DNA of 64,000 nucleotides. Source: Streptomyces mashuensis (GTDB lineage Bacteria; Actinomycetota; Actinomycetes; Streptomycetales; Streptomycetaceae). Position numbers and translations under genes: made by a program. The stretch lies in contig NZ_BNBD01000001.1 in assembly GCF_014654785.1 (NCBI RefSeq), forward strand, positions 496,001 to 560,000, read 5' to 3'. The notes under the pieces are model-generated. The model searched no databases and was not told the origin of the DNA. It saw only the letters and a list, made by a program, of their open reading frames with translations. Below, piece after piece: positions 8,621 to 18,726 of this stretch (position 1 is its first letter; every line of letters starts with the position of its first letter).

Positions 8621-9876
8621 GTGACCACCGCCCAGCACCTCGCCGGCCTGCCCGACGGCCCGCCGCCGGCGCGGCCGGCCGCACCGGGAGGCCCGCCCCT
8701 CCCCGCCCGCCCGGACACCGCGGTCGGCGCCGCCACCTCGCTGCTCGACGCCTACGCCGCCGGCGACACCCGCTTCTTCGCCTCGCCCACCCGCACCCTC
8801 CTCGCCTACGGCACCCGCACCGAAGTGCCGCACGGCACCACCCCCTTGCACCGGCGCGTCACCGAGACCCTCGACGCCCGGCTGCTCGCCGGCGACGCCG
8901 CACCCCTCGTCGTCGGCGCCGTGCCCTTCGACACCACCGCGCCCGCCGCGCTCGTCGTGCCCCGCACGGTCCACCACGCACCCCCGCTCGCCCACGACCC
9001 CCTCATCGCCCTCCCCGCCGCGCCCCCGGCCACCACCGACTGGGACGTCCGCCCCCACCCCGAGCCCGACGCGTACGCCGCGGCCGTCGCCGAAGCCGTA
9101 CGCCGCATGCGCGCCGGCGAGTTCGCCAAGGTCGTCCTCGCCCGCACCCTCCGGCTGAGAGCCGCACACGCGCCCGACCTGCCCGCGCTGCTCCAGCGCC
9201 TCGCCCGCCGCGACCCCGGCGGCCACACCTTCGCCGTCCCCACCGGCCCCGGCCGCACCCTGCTCGGCGCCAGCCCCGAACTCCTCGCCTCCCGCCACGG
9301 CGGCCGCATCGTCGCCAACCCCCTGGCCGGGTCCACGCCCCGCAGCGCCGACGTCGCCGAGGACGTCCGCCGGGCCGCCGCACTGCTGCACTCCGAGAAG
9401 GACCTGCACGAACACGCCGTCGTCGTGGACGCCGTCCGCGCGGCCCTCGCCCCCTTCTGCCGCACCCTCCACGTCCCCGACCGCCCCACGCTGGTGCGCA
9501 CCGCCACCATGTGGCACCTGTCCACCACCGTCACCGGCGAACCCGCCGACCCCGCCGTCTCCGCGCTCGAACTGGCGTGCGCCCTGCATCCGACGCCGGC
9601 CGTCTGCGGCACCCCCACCGCCACCGCCCGCCGCGTCATCGACGAGCTCGAACCCTTCGACCGGGGCCCCTACGCCGGCATGGTCGGCTGGAGCGACGCC
9701 TCCGGCGACGGCGAATGGGTCGTCACCCTCCGCTGCGCCGAGGCCGAGGGCAGCACGCTGCGGCTCTTCGCCGGCGCGGGCGTCGTCGCCGAGTCCTCGC
9801 CGGAGGCGGAGACCGCGGAGACCGGCGCCAAGTTCCGCACGTTCCTCCAGGCCGTGGGGGCAGCGGGGGTGGAGCG

Positions 9877-9880
<4 letters not shown>
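8621..9880 (+). CDS. dhbC: Isochorismate synthase
   Basis: The 419-residue chorismate-utilising enzyme converts chorismate to isochorismate, the first step of DHB synthesis. The C-terminal chorismate-binding domain shows the family landmarks: [19 protein letters not shown] with [23 protein letters not shown] and the terminal [15 protein letters not shown]g-site region. GTG 8621 lies downstream of a GGAGAACGGAG sequence. The stop overlaps the dhbE ATG (ATGA), indicating translational coupling. Confidence 0.92.
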
Positions 9881-11517
<1,637 letters not shown>

Positions 11518-11527
11518 AAGGCTGCTC

Positions 11528-12160
11528 ATGGCACTCCCCGCCATCGCCCCCTACCCCATGCCCACGGCCGCGGACCTGCCCGCGAACAAGGCGACCTGGA
11601 CCGTCGACCCCGCGCGGGCGGTGCTGCTGGTCCACGACCTGCAGAACTACTTCCTCGGCGCGTACCAGCCGGGCACGTCGCCCGTGACGGAGCTCCTGGC
11701 CAACGTGGCCCGCCTGCGCGCCCACTGCCACCGCCTGGGCATCCCCGTCGTCTACTCCGCCCAGCCCGGCGGCCAGACCCCCGCCGAACGCGGCCTCCAG
11801 CAGGACTTCTGGGGCCCGGGTCTGCCCGACGACGCCCACGCGAAGGCCATCGCGGCCGAGGTGGCACCCACGGCCGGCGACACGGTCCTCACGAAGTGGA
11901 AGTACAGCGCGTTCGTCCGCACCGACCTCGCGGAACGGATGGCCGCACAGGGCCGCGACCAGCTCGTCGTCGTGGGCGTCTACGCCCACATCGGCGTGCT
12001 GACGACCGCCGCCGACGCGTGGATGCGCGACATCCGGCCGTTCGTCGTCGCGGACGCCGTCGCCGACTTCTCCGCGGAGGACCACGCGACGGCCCTCCAC
12101 TGGACGGCGGCCAAGTGCGCCGTCGTCACCACCACCGAGCACATCCTGGAAGGGAAGTGA
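11528..12160 (+). CDS. dhbB: Isochorismatase (isochorismate lyase, EntB-type), without carrier domain
   Basis: The 210-residue product hydrolyses isochorismate to 2,3-dihydro-2,3-dihydroxybenzoate. The active-site landmarks are VLLVHDLQNYF with the catalytic Asp, the KWKYSAF lysine region and VVGVYAHIGVLTTAADAWMRD, which is close to EntB. It ends at the domain boundary: the aryl carrier domain normally fused to its C terminus is a separate gene, starting at a GTGA overlap. AAAGG precedes the ATG. Confidence 0.92.
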   Translation: MALPAIAPYPMPTAADLPANKATWTVDPARAVLLVHDLQNYFLGAYQPGTSPVTELLANVARLRAHCHRLGIPVVYSAQPGGQTPAERGLQQDFWGPGLPDDAHAKAIAAEVAPTAGDTVLTKWKYSAFVRTDLAERMAAQGRDQLVVVGVYAHIGVLTTAADAWMRDIRPFVVADAVADFSAEDHATALHWTAAKCAVVTTTEHILEGK

Positions 12161-12405
12161 CCCCGTTGCCGCCGACCCCGCTGACCGTGGAACGGATCCG
12201 CGCCGACGTGGCCGACGTCCTGGGCGAGGACCCCGCCGACATCCCCGACGACGAGAACCTCGTCGACCACGGCCTGGACTCGGTCCGCATCATGACCCTG
12301 ATCGAACGCTGGAAGCGCGAACACGGCGTGGAAGCCGCCTTCGTGGACCTGGCGGGCGAACCGGCGATCGAGCGGTGGGCGCCGCTGCTGGGGGCCGAAC
12401 GGTGA
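12157..12405 (+). CDS. Free-standing aryl carrier protein (EntB C-terminal-like)
   Basis: This 82-residue gene starts with a GTG inside the GTGA overlap with the isochorismatase stop. The 4'-phosphopantetheine attachment Ser42 lies in DHGLDSVR. Flanking residues (ADIPDDENLVDHG and a following helix with ERWK) resemble the ArCP domain of EntB/DhbB. DhbE should load it with 2,3-dihydroxybenzoate for transfer to a siderophore NRPS encoded outside this window. The stop overlaps the next GTG by 4 nt, continuing the translational coupling. Confidence 0.85.
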   Translation: MTPLPPTPLTVERIRADVADVLGEDPADIPDDENLVDHGLDSVRIMTLIERWKREHGVEAAFVDLAGEPAIERWAPLLGAER

Positions 12406-13631
12406 GCACCGGTACGGCGACGAGGCCGGCACCGGCGGGGCGGTGTGCGGGTGCGCCGGCGGGGCCGGGGCCGGTGCCCGTCCGGCGGACTGCCCTGCGG
12501 TCGGTGCGCCCGGCCTCCGTGTCCGCCGGGCCCGCACGCCCCGCTGCCGGCTACGGGCGCACCGCCGTGGCCCTGCCGCCTACCACCGTCATCGGGCCCG
12601 TCGAGGCCCGCGCCGCGCGTACCCCCGGCGCGACCGCGCTCGTCGCCGGCGCCGCCACGCTCACGTACGCCGGGCTCAACACCCGGGCCAACCGCCTCGC
12701 CCGCCACCTCGCGGGGTTCGGTCTCGGGCCCGGTACGTGTGCTGCGCTCGCCCTGCCTCCCGGGCCCCGGCTCGTCGTCGCGCTGCTGGCGGTGCTCAAG
12801 ACGGGTGCGGCCTACGTGCCCACCGGGCTGGCGCCGGACACCGCGCCGCTGTGCGTCGTCACCGACGCCGCGACCCGTGCCTTCCTGCCCGCGGCCGGCG
12901 GGCCGTACGTGGTCGTGGACGACCCGCGGGTCCGGGCGCGCACCGCCGCGCAGCTGCCCACCGACCCAGGGCGCGCCCTCACCCCGCACCACCCGGTTGC
13001 CGTGCTCGGCGGCACGCCCGTGCCGCACGCCTGGGCCGACGTCCAACTGCGTGCCCTCCAGGGCTGCCACGGGCTCACCGCCGCCGACCGCGTGCTGTAC
13101 GCGGCACCGGCCGGTGACCCCTGGCCGGCCGACCTGCTCTGGGCCCTGCGCGAGGGCGCCACCGTCGTCCTCGCCGCCCCCGGCACCGACCGCGACCCCG
13201 CGGCCCTGGCCCGTACCGCGCGCCGGTACGCCGCCACCACCGTCCGGCTCGCCCCGGAAGCCCTCGTACCCTTCGCCGAGGGCACCGGCGGGCCCGGCGC
13301 GCTGCGCCGCGTCCTGTGCACCGGCGAGGAGCTGGACCGCGCCGCGGCCGACCGGTTCCACCGCGCGCTCCCGGGCGTCGGACTGCACCGGCACCACCGC
13401 CCCGCCGGCCTGCTGGGCGACCTGACCCACCACCACTGCGCACCGGGCGGCCAGGGCCCCGTACCACTGGGCCGGCCGCTGTGGAACGCCCGGCTGTCCG
13501 TACGGGACGAGGTCCTGTACCTCGCCGGCCCCTGGCCGGCCATGGACGGCCCGGTCACGGGCTCGTACCGCACGGGCACGCGCGCCGTGTGGGACGAGAC
13601 CGGCACGCTGTGGCCGGCAGCGGCACCGTAG
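12402..13631 (+). CDS. Degenerate, truncated NRPS adenylation-domain-like protein
   Basis: The 409-residue protein begins at a GTG overlapping the carrier-protein stop. After a ~60-residue Ala/Pro/Arg-rich leader it aligns with the start of an amino-acid adenylation domain: LTYAGLNTRANRLARHL (A1) and LAVLKTGAAYVP (A2). The ATP-binding A3 loop (SGSTGxPKG) is missing; HHPVAVLGGTPVPHAW occupies that place. The A5 (NxYGPTE) motif is absent, SYRTGT is all that remains of A7, and the protein stops before A8-A10. It should not adenylate anything. It may be a scaffold, or the relic of a DhbF-like NRPS. Frame and codon use look intact, so it is not an obvious fresh pseudogene. Confidence 0.7.
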   Translation: MSTGTATRPAPAGRCAGAPAGPGPVPVRRTALRSVRPASVSAGPARPAAGYGRTAVALPPTTVIGPVEARAARTPGATALVAGAATLTYAGLNTRANRLARHLAGFGLGPGTCAALALPPGPRLVVALLAVLKTGAAYVPTGLAPDTAPLCVVTDAATRAFLPAAGGPYVVVDDPRVRARTAAQLPTDPGRALTPHHPVAVLGGTPVPHAWADVQLRALQGCHGLTAADRVLYAAPAGDPWPADLLWALREGATVVLAAPGTDRDPAALARTARRYAATTVRLAPEALVPFAEGTGGPGALRRVLCTGEELDRAAADRFHRALPGVGLHRHHRPAGLLGDLTHHHCAPGGQGPVPLGRPLWNARLSVRDEVLYLAGPWPAMDGPVTGSYRTGTRAVWDETGTLWPAAAP

Positions 13632-13857
13632 GGCCGGGGCCCGCGACGTCCCCGGTTACGGGTCGCCGCCCACGGCGCCGGTCGCGCCCCGTTCGCACGC
13701 GCGCCGCAGGGGCCCTGCCGACGGGCCCCTGCGGCCACCGGCGGCCGCCAACGGCCCGGTGCGCGCGGAAGCGCACATCGGCCCGCCCCGCGCCCTTCAC
13801 CGACCGCACCCCGCGGCCCCCGCGCGTTTCCCCCGTCCGGCTGGGCAGCCTTCCCCC

Positions 13858-14349
13858 ATGACCACCATCCTCCGAACGCCCCGACTGACGCTGCGCCGTT
13901 GGCGCGAGGACGACATCGAGCCCCTGGCGGCCCTCGGCCCCGGTGGCGATCCGGCCGCCGCCCGGGACGACATCGCCGCCTGGGAGCGGGAGTGGGAGGA
14001 ACGAGGGGTCGGGATGTTCGCCGTCGAGTTGCGGGAGACCCGGCGGCTGGCCGGGGTCGCCGGGTTGTCCGTGCCCGCCCACCTGCCCGCCGTGCTGCCG
14101 GCCGTCGCGCTCGGGTGGCGGCTCGGGGCGGTGGGCCGGGAGCGGGGGCTGGACGTCGAGGCGGCGCGGGCCGTGCTCGACTTCGCGTTGCGCGATCGGG
14201 GGGTGGCCCGTGTCGTGGCGGTGCATGCCGTCGGCGACGCCGGCTCCGAGCGGGTGCTGCGCGCGCTCGGGATGCGGCCGGAGGGCGAGACGGCCGATCC
14301 CCGGTGCGGCGGGCGGCTGCGTGTGCACGTGCTGGAGGCGTGCCCCTGA
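13858..14349 (+). CDS. GNAT-family N-acetyltransferase (RimJ-like)
   Basis: The 163-residue protein has the RimJ/L-type opening TPRLTLRRWREDD, a central VALGWRLGAVGRERGLDVEAARAVLDFAL segment that corresponds to the acetyl-CoA-binding region, and a C-terminal SERVLRALGMRPEGE motif. ATG 13858 is chosen because upstream sequence in the same frame is low-complexity and lacks family similarity. The substrate is unknown. The 226 bp before it hold no gene I can support. Confidence 0.72.
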   Translation: MTTILRTPRLTLRRWREDDIEPLAALGPGGDPAAARDDIAAWEREWEERGVGMFAVELRETRRLAGVAGLSVPAHLPAVLPAVALGWRLGAVGRERGLDVEAARAVLDFALRDRGVARVVAVHAVGDAGSERVLRALGMRPEGETADPRCGGRLRVHVLEACP

Positions 14350-14448
14350 CGTACGCCGTCACGCTTTCGGGCCCCCCACACGTGCCCCGGCCCCGCGGAC
14401 CGGCCAGCGTGGACGTCGACGGCATCCGCCCCGGCCAGGGAGGACCCA

Positions 14449-15717
14449 TTGTCCGCAGGCGCACCCCCACCGACCGCCGGCCGGCTGTGCGCCGCGGGGC
14501 TCGGCGCGCAGGGGCAGGTGCCCGGCGTCCTCGCGGCGGCCGGCGGGGAACGCGTGGGGGCGGTGGCCGCCGGCGACTACCACAGCCTCGCCGTCACGGG
14601 CGCGGGCCGGCTGCTGGCGGCCGGCCTGGACGACGAGCGCCAGGTCACCGGCATCCTGGGCGTGGCGCACGGCCGTCGCGTCACCGCGGTGGCGGCGGGC
14701 GGCTTCCACAGTCTCGCGCTGACCGAGGAGGGGGAGCTGCTGGGCGCCGGGAAGGACCACAACGCGCAGGTGACCGGCATCGTGACCGCCGCCGGCGGCC
14801 GGCGGGCCGTCGCCGCGGCGGGCGGCGCCGTGCATTCGCTGGCGGTGACCGACGACGGTGAGCTGCTGGCGGCGGGGCACGACGGCGACGGCCAGGTGAC
14901 GGGCATCGTGCAGGCGGCGCGCGGCCGCCAGGTCACGGCGGTGGCGGCCGGTGACTTCCACAGCCTGGCCCTGACCCGGGACGGCCGGCTGCTGGCCGCC
15001 GGCCGCGACGACGACGGCCAGGTGTCCGGCATCCTGGCCGCCGCGGACGGCCGGAAGGTGGTGGCCGTGTCGGCGGCCGCCCTGCAGAGCCTGGCGGTGA
15101 CCGACGACGGGCAGCTGCTGGCCGCCGGCCGCGACGGCCACCACCAGGTGTCGGGCCTGTTGCGGATCGCGCAGGGCCGCCGGGTCGTCGCGGTGGCCGC
15201 CGGCCACCTGCACAGCCTCGCCGTCACCCGGGAGGGCGAGCTGCTGGCCTCCGGCAAGGACGGCGACGGGCAGGTGTCCGGGATTCTCGCGGCCGTGGGG
15301 CGGGAACGGGTGCTGCGTGTGGCCGCCGGCGGCTACCACAGCCTGGCCGTGGTCGCCGTCGACGGGCCCCGCGGCCGCGTGGTGCAGGCCGACTTCCGCA
15401 CCGTGGGCCGCGACCCGGCCCGCGCCCTGACGCTGCGTCTGCTGCGGCGCGGCGACGGCGAGACGGTGCCCGACACCGAGGTGGTGCTGGACGCCGGCGG
15501 GCCCGCCCGCGAACTGGCCGTGCGCGAGGGCGCCCCGGTGGAGCTGGCGGTGTGCCGGGCCGTCACGGGCGAGGTCCTGGCGACGGGCACGGTTCGCTTC
15601 AGCTACGACGAGATCACCCGCACCACGGGCCTGGACACGCGCGCCAGCCGCCTGCCCTCGTACCTGGCCTGCACCGGCCACGGCGGCGGCCGCTTCACCT
15701 TCACCTGGAACAGGTGA
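14449..15717 (+). CDS. Seven-bladed RCC1-like beta-propeller protein
   Basis: The gene starts at TTG 14449 behind GGGAGGA. Residues 12-305 are seven consecutive repeats of 42 residues (the last one 43), each following RLLAAGxDDxxQVxGI-x9-VxAVAAGxxHSLAVTxDG. This is an RCC1/alpha-tubulin-suppressor-like pattern, and seven blades make a closed propeller. The repeat is shorter than the usual 50-60 residues. A ~115-residue beta-rich C-terminal domain follows and was not recognised. No signal peptide is seen. The function is unknown; such propellers usually bind proteins. The end overlaps the convergent MBL gene by 17 nt. Confidence 0.7.
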   Translation: MSAGAPPPTAGRLCAAGLGAQGQVPGVLAAAGGERVGAVAAGDYHSLAVTGAGRLLAAGLDDERQVTGILGVAHGRRVTAVAAGGFHSLALTEEGELLGAGKDHNAQVTGIVTAAGGRRAVAAAGGAVHSLAVTDDGELLAAGHDGDGQVTGIVQAARGRQVTAVAAGDFHSLALTRDGRLLAAGRDDDGQVSGILAAADGRKVVAVSAAALQSLAVTDDGQLLAAGRDGHHQVSGLLRIAQGRRVVAVAAGHLHSLAVTREGELLASGKDGDGQVSGILAAVGRERVLRVAAGGYHSLAVVAVDGPRGRVVQADFRTVGRDPARALTLRLLRRGDGETVPDTEVVLDAGGPARELAVREGAPVELAVCRAVTGEVLATGTVRFSYDEITRTTGLDTRASRLPSYLACTGHGGGRFTFTWNR

Positions 15718-16750
15718 CGCCCGCCGGGGCCGGGCCCCCGGCGCCCTCGTCGGGCGGCAGCACCCGCGAGGCGCCCACCGGCAGGTCCCACAGCTCGTCG
15801 CGGGGCCGGCCCGTGGCCTCCCACGCCGCCCGTACGCGGCGCAGCGGCTCCAGCGGGGGTTCGGCCGACAGCAGGAACGTCGACCAGTGCATGGGCGCCA
15901 TGGCCCGCGCCCCCACGTCCAGGCAGGCGCGGACGGCCTCCTCCGGGTCGGTGTGCACCGGGCCGAGCATCCAGCGCGGGTCGTACGCGCCGATGGGCAG
16001 CAGCGCCACGTCGATGCCGGGGAAGCGTTCCCCGATGCGTTCGAACCAGAAGCCGTAGCCGGTGTCGCCGGCGAAGTACACCCGCCGGCCGCCCGGGGCC
16101 GTCACCATCCAGCCGCCCCACAGCGAGCGGCAGGTGTCGGTCAGCGTGCGCTTGCTCCAGTGGTGGGCCGGCACGAAGTCGAACCGCACGAGGCCCGCCG
16201 GGCCCGGCAGCTCCACGGCCTCCCACCAGTCGAGCTCGGTGACGTGCCGGAAGCGCCGCCGGCGCGCCCAGCCGCCGAGCCCGGCAGGCAGCAGCAGTGG
16301 TGTGTCGCGCGGCAGCCGGCGCAGCGTGGGCAGGTCGAGGTGGTCGTAGTGGTTGTGGCTGATGACGACGGCGTCGACGCGCGGCAGGTCCTCCCACCGC
16401 ACCCCGGGCGGTGTGACGCGGGGCGGCGTGCCGAGGATGCGGCGCGACCACACGGGGTCGGTGAGCACGGTCAGCCCGCCGATCCGCAGCACCCAGCTGG
16501 CGTGGCCGGCCCACGTCACGGCGAGCGTGCCGGGGTCGGCGGCGGGCAGCGGCCCGGGCGCCACGGGCAGCCCGTCCACCTCCCGCAGCGCCTCCGGGCC
16601 GGGCCGCAGCAGGCCCTCGCGGGCCACCCGGGCCAGGGCGCGGACGCCGGGCAGCGGCGCGGTGAGGCGGTCGGCGAACGACCGGGGCCAGGTGCGGACC
16701 TCGCGCAGCGGGCGGGGTTCCGTCAAGGGGCGCTCGGTCTGCTCGGTCAT
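15701..16750 (-). CDS. MBL-fold metallo-hydrolase (NAPE-PLD/UlaG-like)
   Basis: The 349-residue protein contains the metal-binding motif ISHNHYDHLD, a preceding TVTWAGHASWVLRIGGLTVLTDPVW stretch (shown in part by AGHASW) and FAGDTGYG with a further ligand. These are typical of the beta-lactamase-fold branch that includes N-acyl-phosphatidylethanolamine phospholipase D and UlaG. ATG 16750 (MTEQTERPL) has GGAG 4 nt upstream. A TTG 39 nt further up would run into the neighbouring gene and is less likely. It is probably co-transcribed with the aminotransferase-like gene 25 bp upstream. The substrate is unknown. Confidence 0.8.
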   Translation of the reverse strand: MTEQTERPLTEPRPLREVRTWPRSFADRLTAPLPGVRALARVAREGLLRPGPEALREVDGLPVAPGPLPAADPGTLAVTWAGHASWVLRIGGLTVLTDPVWSRRILGTPPRVTPPGVRWEDLPRVDAVVISHNHYDHLDLPTLRRLPRDTPLLLPAGLGGWARRRRFRHVTELDWWEAVELPGPAGLVRFDFVPAHHWSKRTLTDTCRSLWGGWMVTAPGGRRVYFAGDTGYGFWFERIGERFPGIDVALLPIGAYDPRWMLGPVHTDPEEAVRACLDVGARAMAPMHWSTFLLSAEPPLEPLRRVRAAWEATGRPRDELWDLPVGASRVLPPDEGAGGPAPAGVTCSR

Positions 16751-16775
16751 CTCGCTCCAATCGGGGGACACCGCG

Positions 16776-17981
16776 TCAGGTCCCGGCAAGTTCGCGGAAG
16801 GCCGCCGCGACGCGGGACAGCGCCCGGGCCACGTCCGGCTCCGCCGGCGGGTCGGGGGAGCCCAGGGCGCTCAGCCGGTCCTCGGCCGCCGGGCCGAGCA
16901 GGTCCAGCACCGACAGCCGTACCCGCAGTGCGTCCGGGTCGTCGCCGAAGCGGTGCCCGCCGGGCAGCAGGCGGCCCAGCGCCGTGCAGAGCCGGTCCTC
17001 CAGTTCCACGGCGTCGGTGACGCCGCGCGCGGCCAGCGGCCCGCGCAGCTCGCCGAGGTCGGCGTACAGGTGCGGGCCCGCCTGCGGGGGCCGGCACAGC
17101 ACCCCGGCCGCCGCCAGCTGCTCGCGCAGCGCGGCGCCCAGCGTGCCGTACAGCCGGGCGGCCGCGGCGGTACGGGTACGGACCGGCTCGGGGCCGGACA
17201 GTGCCCAGCCCGCGGCGGCGGCCACCGGCGGCGCCAGTTCGGCGCGGAGCGCCGCCAGCACCGCCAGTGCGCGGTCGCGCAGCACCGGGCCCGTGCCGGC
17301 GGCGGGGAAGCGGGCGACGGCGGCGGGCCAGGCGGGCGGCAGCAGCGGCCCGGACAGGTCGCTGACCACGACGACCCGGCGGGGCGCCACTTCGGCCGGG
17401 CCGACGAAGACCGTGCCGTGCGGGTCGTGCAGCACGTCGCGCCACGTCTCGTCGCTCACGACGGTCAGGTCCTCGGCGGCCGCCGCCTCGCAGACCTCGC
17501 CGACGATCTCCGGCGGGGCGACCGTGCCGGTGGTGTCGTCCGCCACCGACAGCACCAGGAACCGGGGCCGCCCGCCCTCCGAACGGATCCTGTCCACCGT
17601 CTCCAGCAGCGCGACGGGGTCGGGCACGCCCCCGCACTCGGCGGGCACCGGCACGTGGTAGGCCAGCCGGCCCGCCAGCCGGGCCAGCGGCGCGTACGAG
17701 GCCGAGCAGGGCCGGGTCAGCAGCACCTCGCCGCCCGCCGACGCGAACAGCGCCAGCAGCAGCGGCTGGCGGCCCGGCGCCGCCAGCACGTCCTCGGGGG
17801 CGGCCGGCAGTCCGCGCCGCGCCCAGTGGTCGCAGGCGGCGGTGCGCAGCTCGGCGCCGCCACCCACCGGCTCGGGGCCCGCGTCGGCCGCCGCGGCCAG
17901 CCGTGCGGCCAGCTCCGGCAGCACCGGCAGCCCCCGCTCCGCGGCCGGCAGCGCGAGGTGCGCCGGACGGGCCCGCTGCAT
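16776..17981 (-). CDS. Fold-type-I aminotransferase homologue lacking the PLP lysine
   Basis: The 401-residue protein is organised like class I/II aminotransferases: a small N-terminal segment, LSVADDTTGTVAPPEI near residue 147, and VVSDETWRDVLHD carrying the Asp that would contact the PLP ring nitrogen. In place of the usual SxSKxxxxPGxR stretch it has VVVSDLSGPLLPP. I find no lysine anywhere in the protein, so a PLP Schiff base cannot form. The start at ATG 17981 follows ACGGAGG; upstream sequence in frame is low-complexity. It probably forms an operon with the MBL hydrolase. It may be a binding or regulatory pseudo-enzyme. Confidence 0.65.
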   Translation of the reverse strand: MQRARPAHLALPAAERGLPVLPELAARLAAAADAGPEPVGGGAELRTAACDHWARRGLPAAPEDVLAAPGRQPLLLALFASAGGEVLLTRPCSASYAPLARLAGRLAYHVPVPAECGGVPDPVALLETVDRIRSEGGRPRFLVLSVADDTTGTVAPPEIVGEVCEAAAAEDLTVVSDETWRDVLHDPHGTVFVGPAEVAPRRVVVVSDLSGPLLPPAWPAAVARFPAAGTGPVLRDRALAVLAALRAELAPPVAAAAGWALSGPEPVRTRTAAAARLYGTLGAALREQLAAAGVLCRPPQAGPHLYADLGELRGPLAARGVTDAVELEDRLCTALGRLLPGGHRFGDDPDALRVRLSVLDLLGPAAEDRLSALGSPDPPAEPDVARALSRVAAAFRELAGT

Positions 17982-18354
17982 CCGTACCGCACCTCCGTCA
18001 CCGCACGCCGGGCACCGGCCACCCGCCGGTCCCTGGTCCACCTTGGCAGACCGGGCGCGGCGCGGCGGGGCGACACGGGCGCGCGGGTGACAGCCGGGTG
18101 AACGTCCCCCGCCCGGCCGGACGACGCCACCGGACGCCGGCGGATGCCGCCGGACGATGCCGCCGGGGGACGCCTCCCGTGGTGGCGGGCGCCCGGCGGG
18201 TACGCCCCCGGCGCACGCCGGAGCACCCGCCACCGGCCGCCGCCCGCGTACCCGCCCGTGCCGACCGCGTGCCGACGCGTGCCCGCCCGCGCCCGGACGC
18301 CGCCCCCCGGCGTTCTCCCACCGGCGCCGCTCCCCGCCAACTAGCCTGGTTTCC
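17982..18354. other. Intergenic region between divergent genes, with a leaderless-type -10
   Basis: These 373 bp are extremely GC-rich and full of short GC inverted repeats. I see no convincing gene. A TAGCCT -10-like hexamer at 18342-18347 lies 7 nt before the ATG of the VOC gene, suggesting a leaderless transcript. Confidence 0.4.
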
Positions 18355-18705
18355 ATGAACATTCTGGGGACTTCGCTGCGGGTGTGCGTCAACGACCTGG
18401 AGGAGGGGATCGCGGTCTACGAACGGCTGACCGGCGCCGAGGCGGTGCGTTTCCGGCGCGGTGGCGTGTCGGTGGCGGCGGTCGGCTGCTTCTTCCTCAT
18501 GTGCGGCCCGGAGGCGGAGCTCTCCGTGCTGCGGAAGATCACCGCCACGCTCGCCGTCACCGACGTCGACGAGGCGCTGGCCGACCTGCGGGCCGTGGGC
18601 GCGGACATCATCGCCGGCCCCCTGCCCACGCCCATCGGCCGCAACCTGATCGCCCGCCACCCCGACGGCTCGGTGTTCGAGTACGTGGACCGCACGCCGG
18701 GCTGA
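18355..18705 (+). CDS. VOC (glyoxalase/bleomycin-resistance) superfamily protein
   Basis: The 116-residue protein has the beta-alpha-beta-beta-beta module pattern of VOC proteins: SLRVCVNDLEEGIAVYERLTG at the start, LAVTDVDEALADLRAVGADI in the second half and RHPDGSVFEYVDRTPG at the end. Several of the usual metal ligands are not obvious, so it may be a binding protein rather than an enzyme. ATG 18355 sits just after a TAGCCT -10-like box with no Shine-Dalgarno sequence, suggesting leaderless translation. Its partner and substrate are unknown. Confidence 0.75.
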   Translation: MNILGTSLRVCVNDLEEGIAVYERLTGAEAVRFRRGGVSVAAVGCFFLMCGPEAELSVLRKITATLAVTDVDEALADLRAVGADIIAGPLPTPIGRNLIARHPDGSVFEYVDRTPG

Positions 18706-18726
18706 CCCCGGGGCCGCCGCCGGGGG

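Noticed and set aside
12402..13631. Calling this gene a functional DhbF or amino-acid adenylating enzyme
   Set aside because: The ATP-binding A3 loop and the C-terminal catalytic lysine region are missing.
16750..16789. TTG 16789 as start of the MBL-fold hydrolase
   Set aside because: It would overlap the end of the upstream aminotransferase-like gene and lacks a better ribosome-binding site than ATG 16750.
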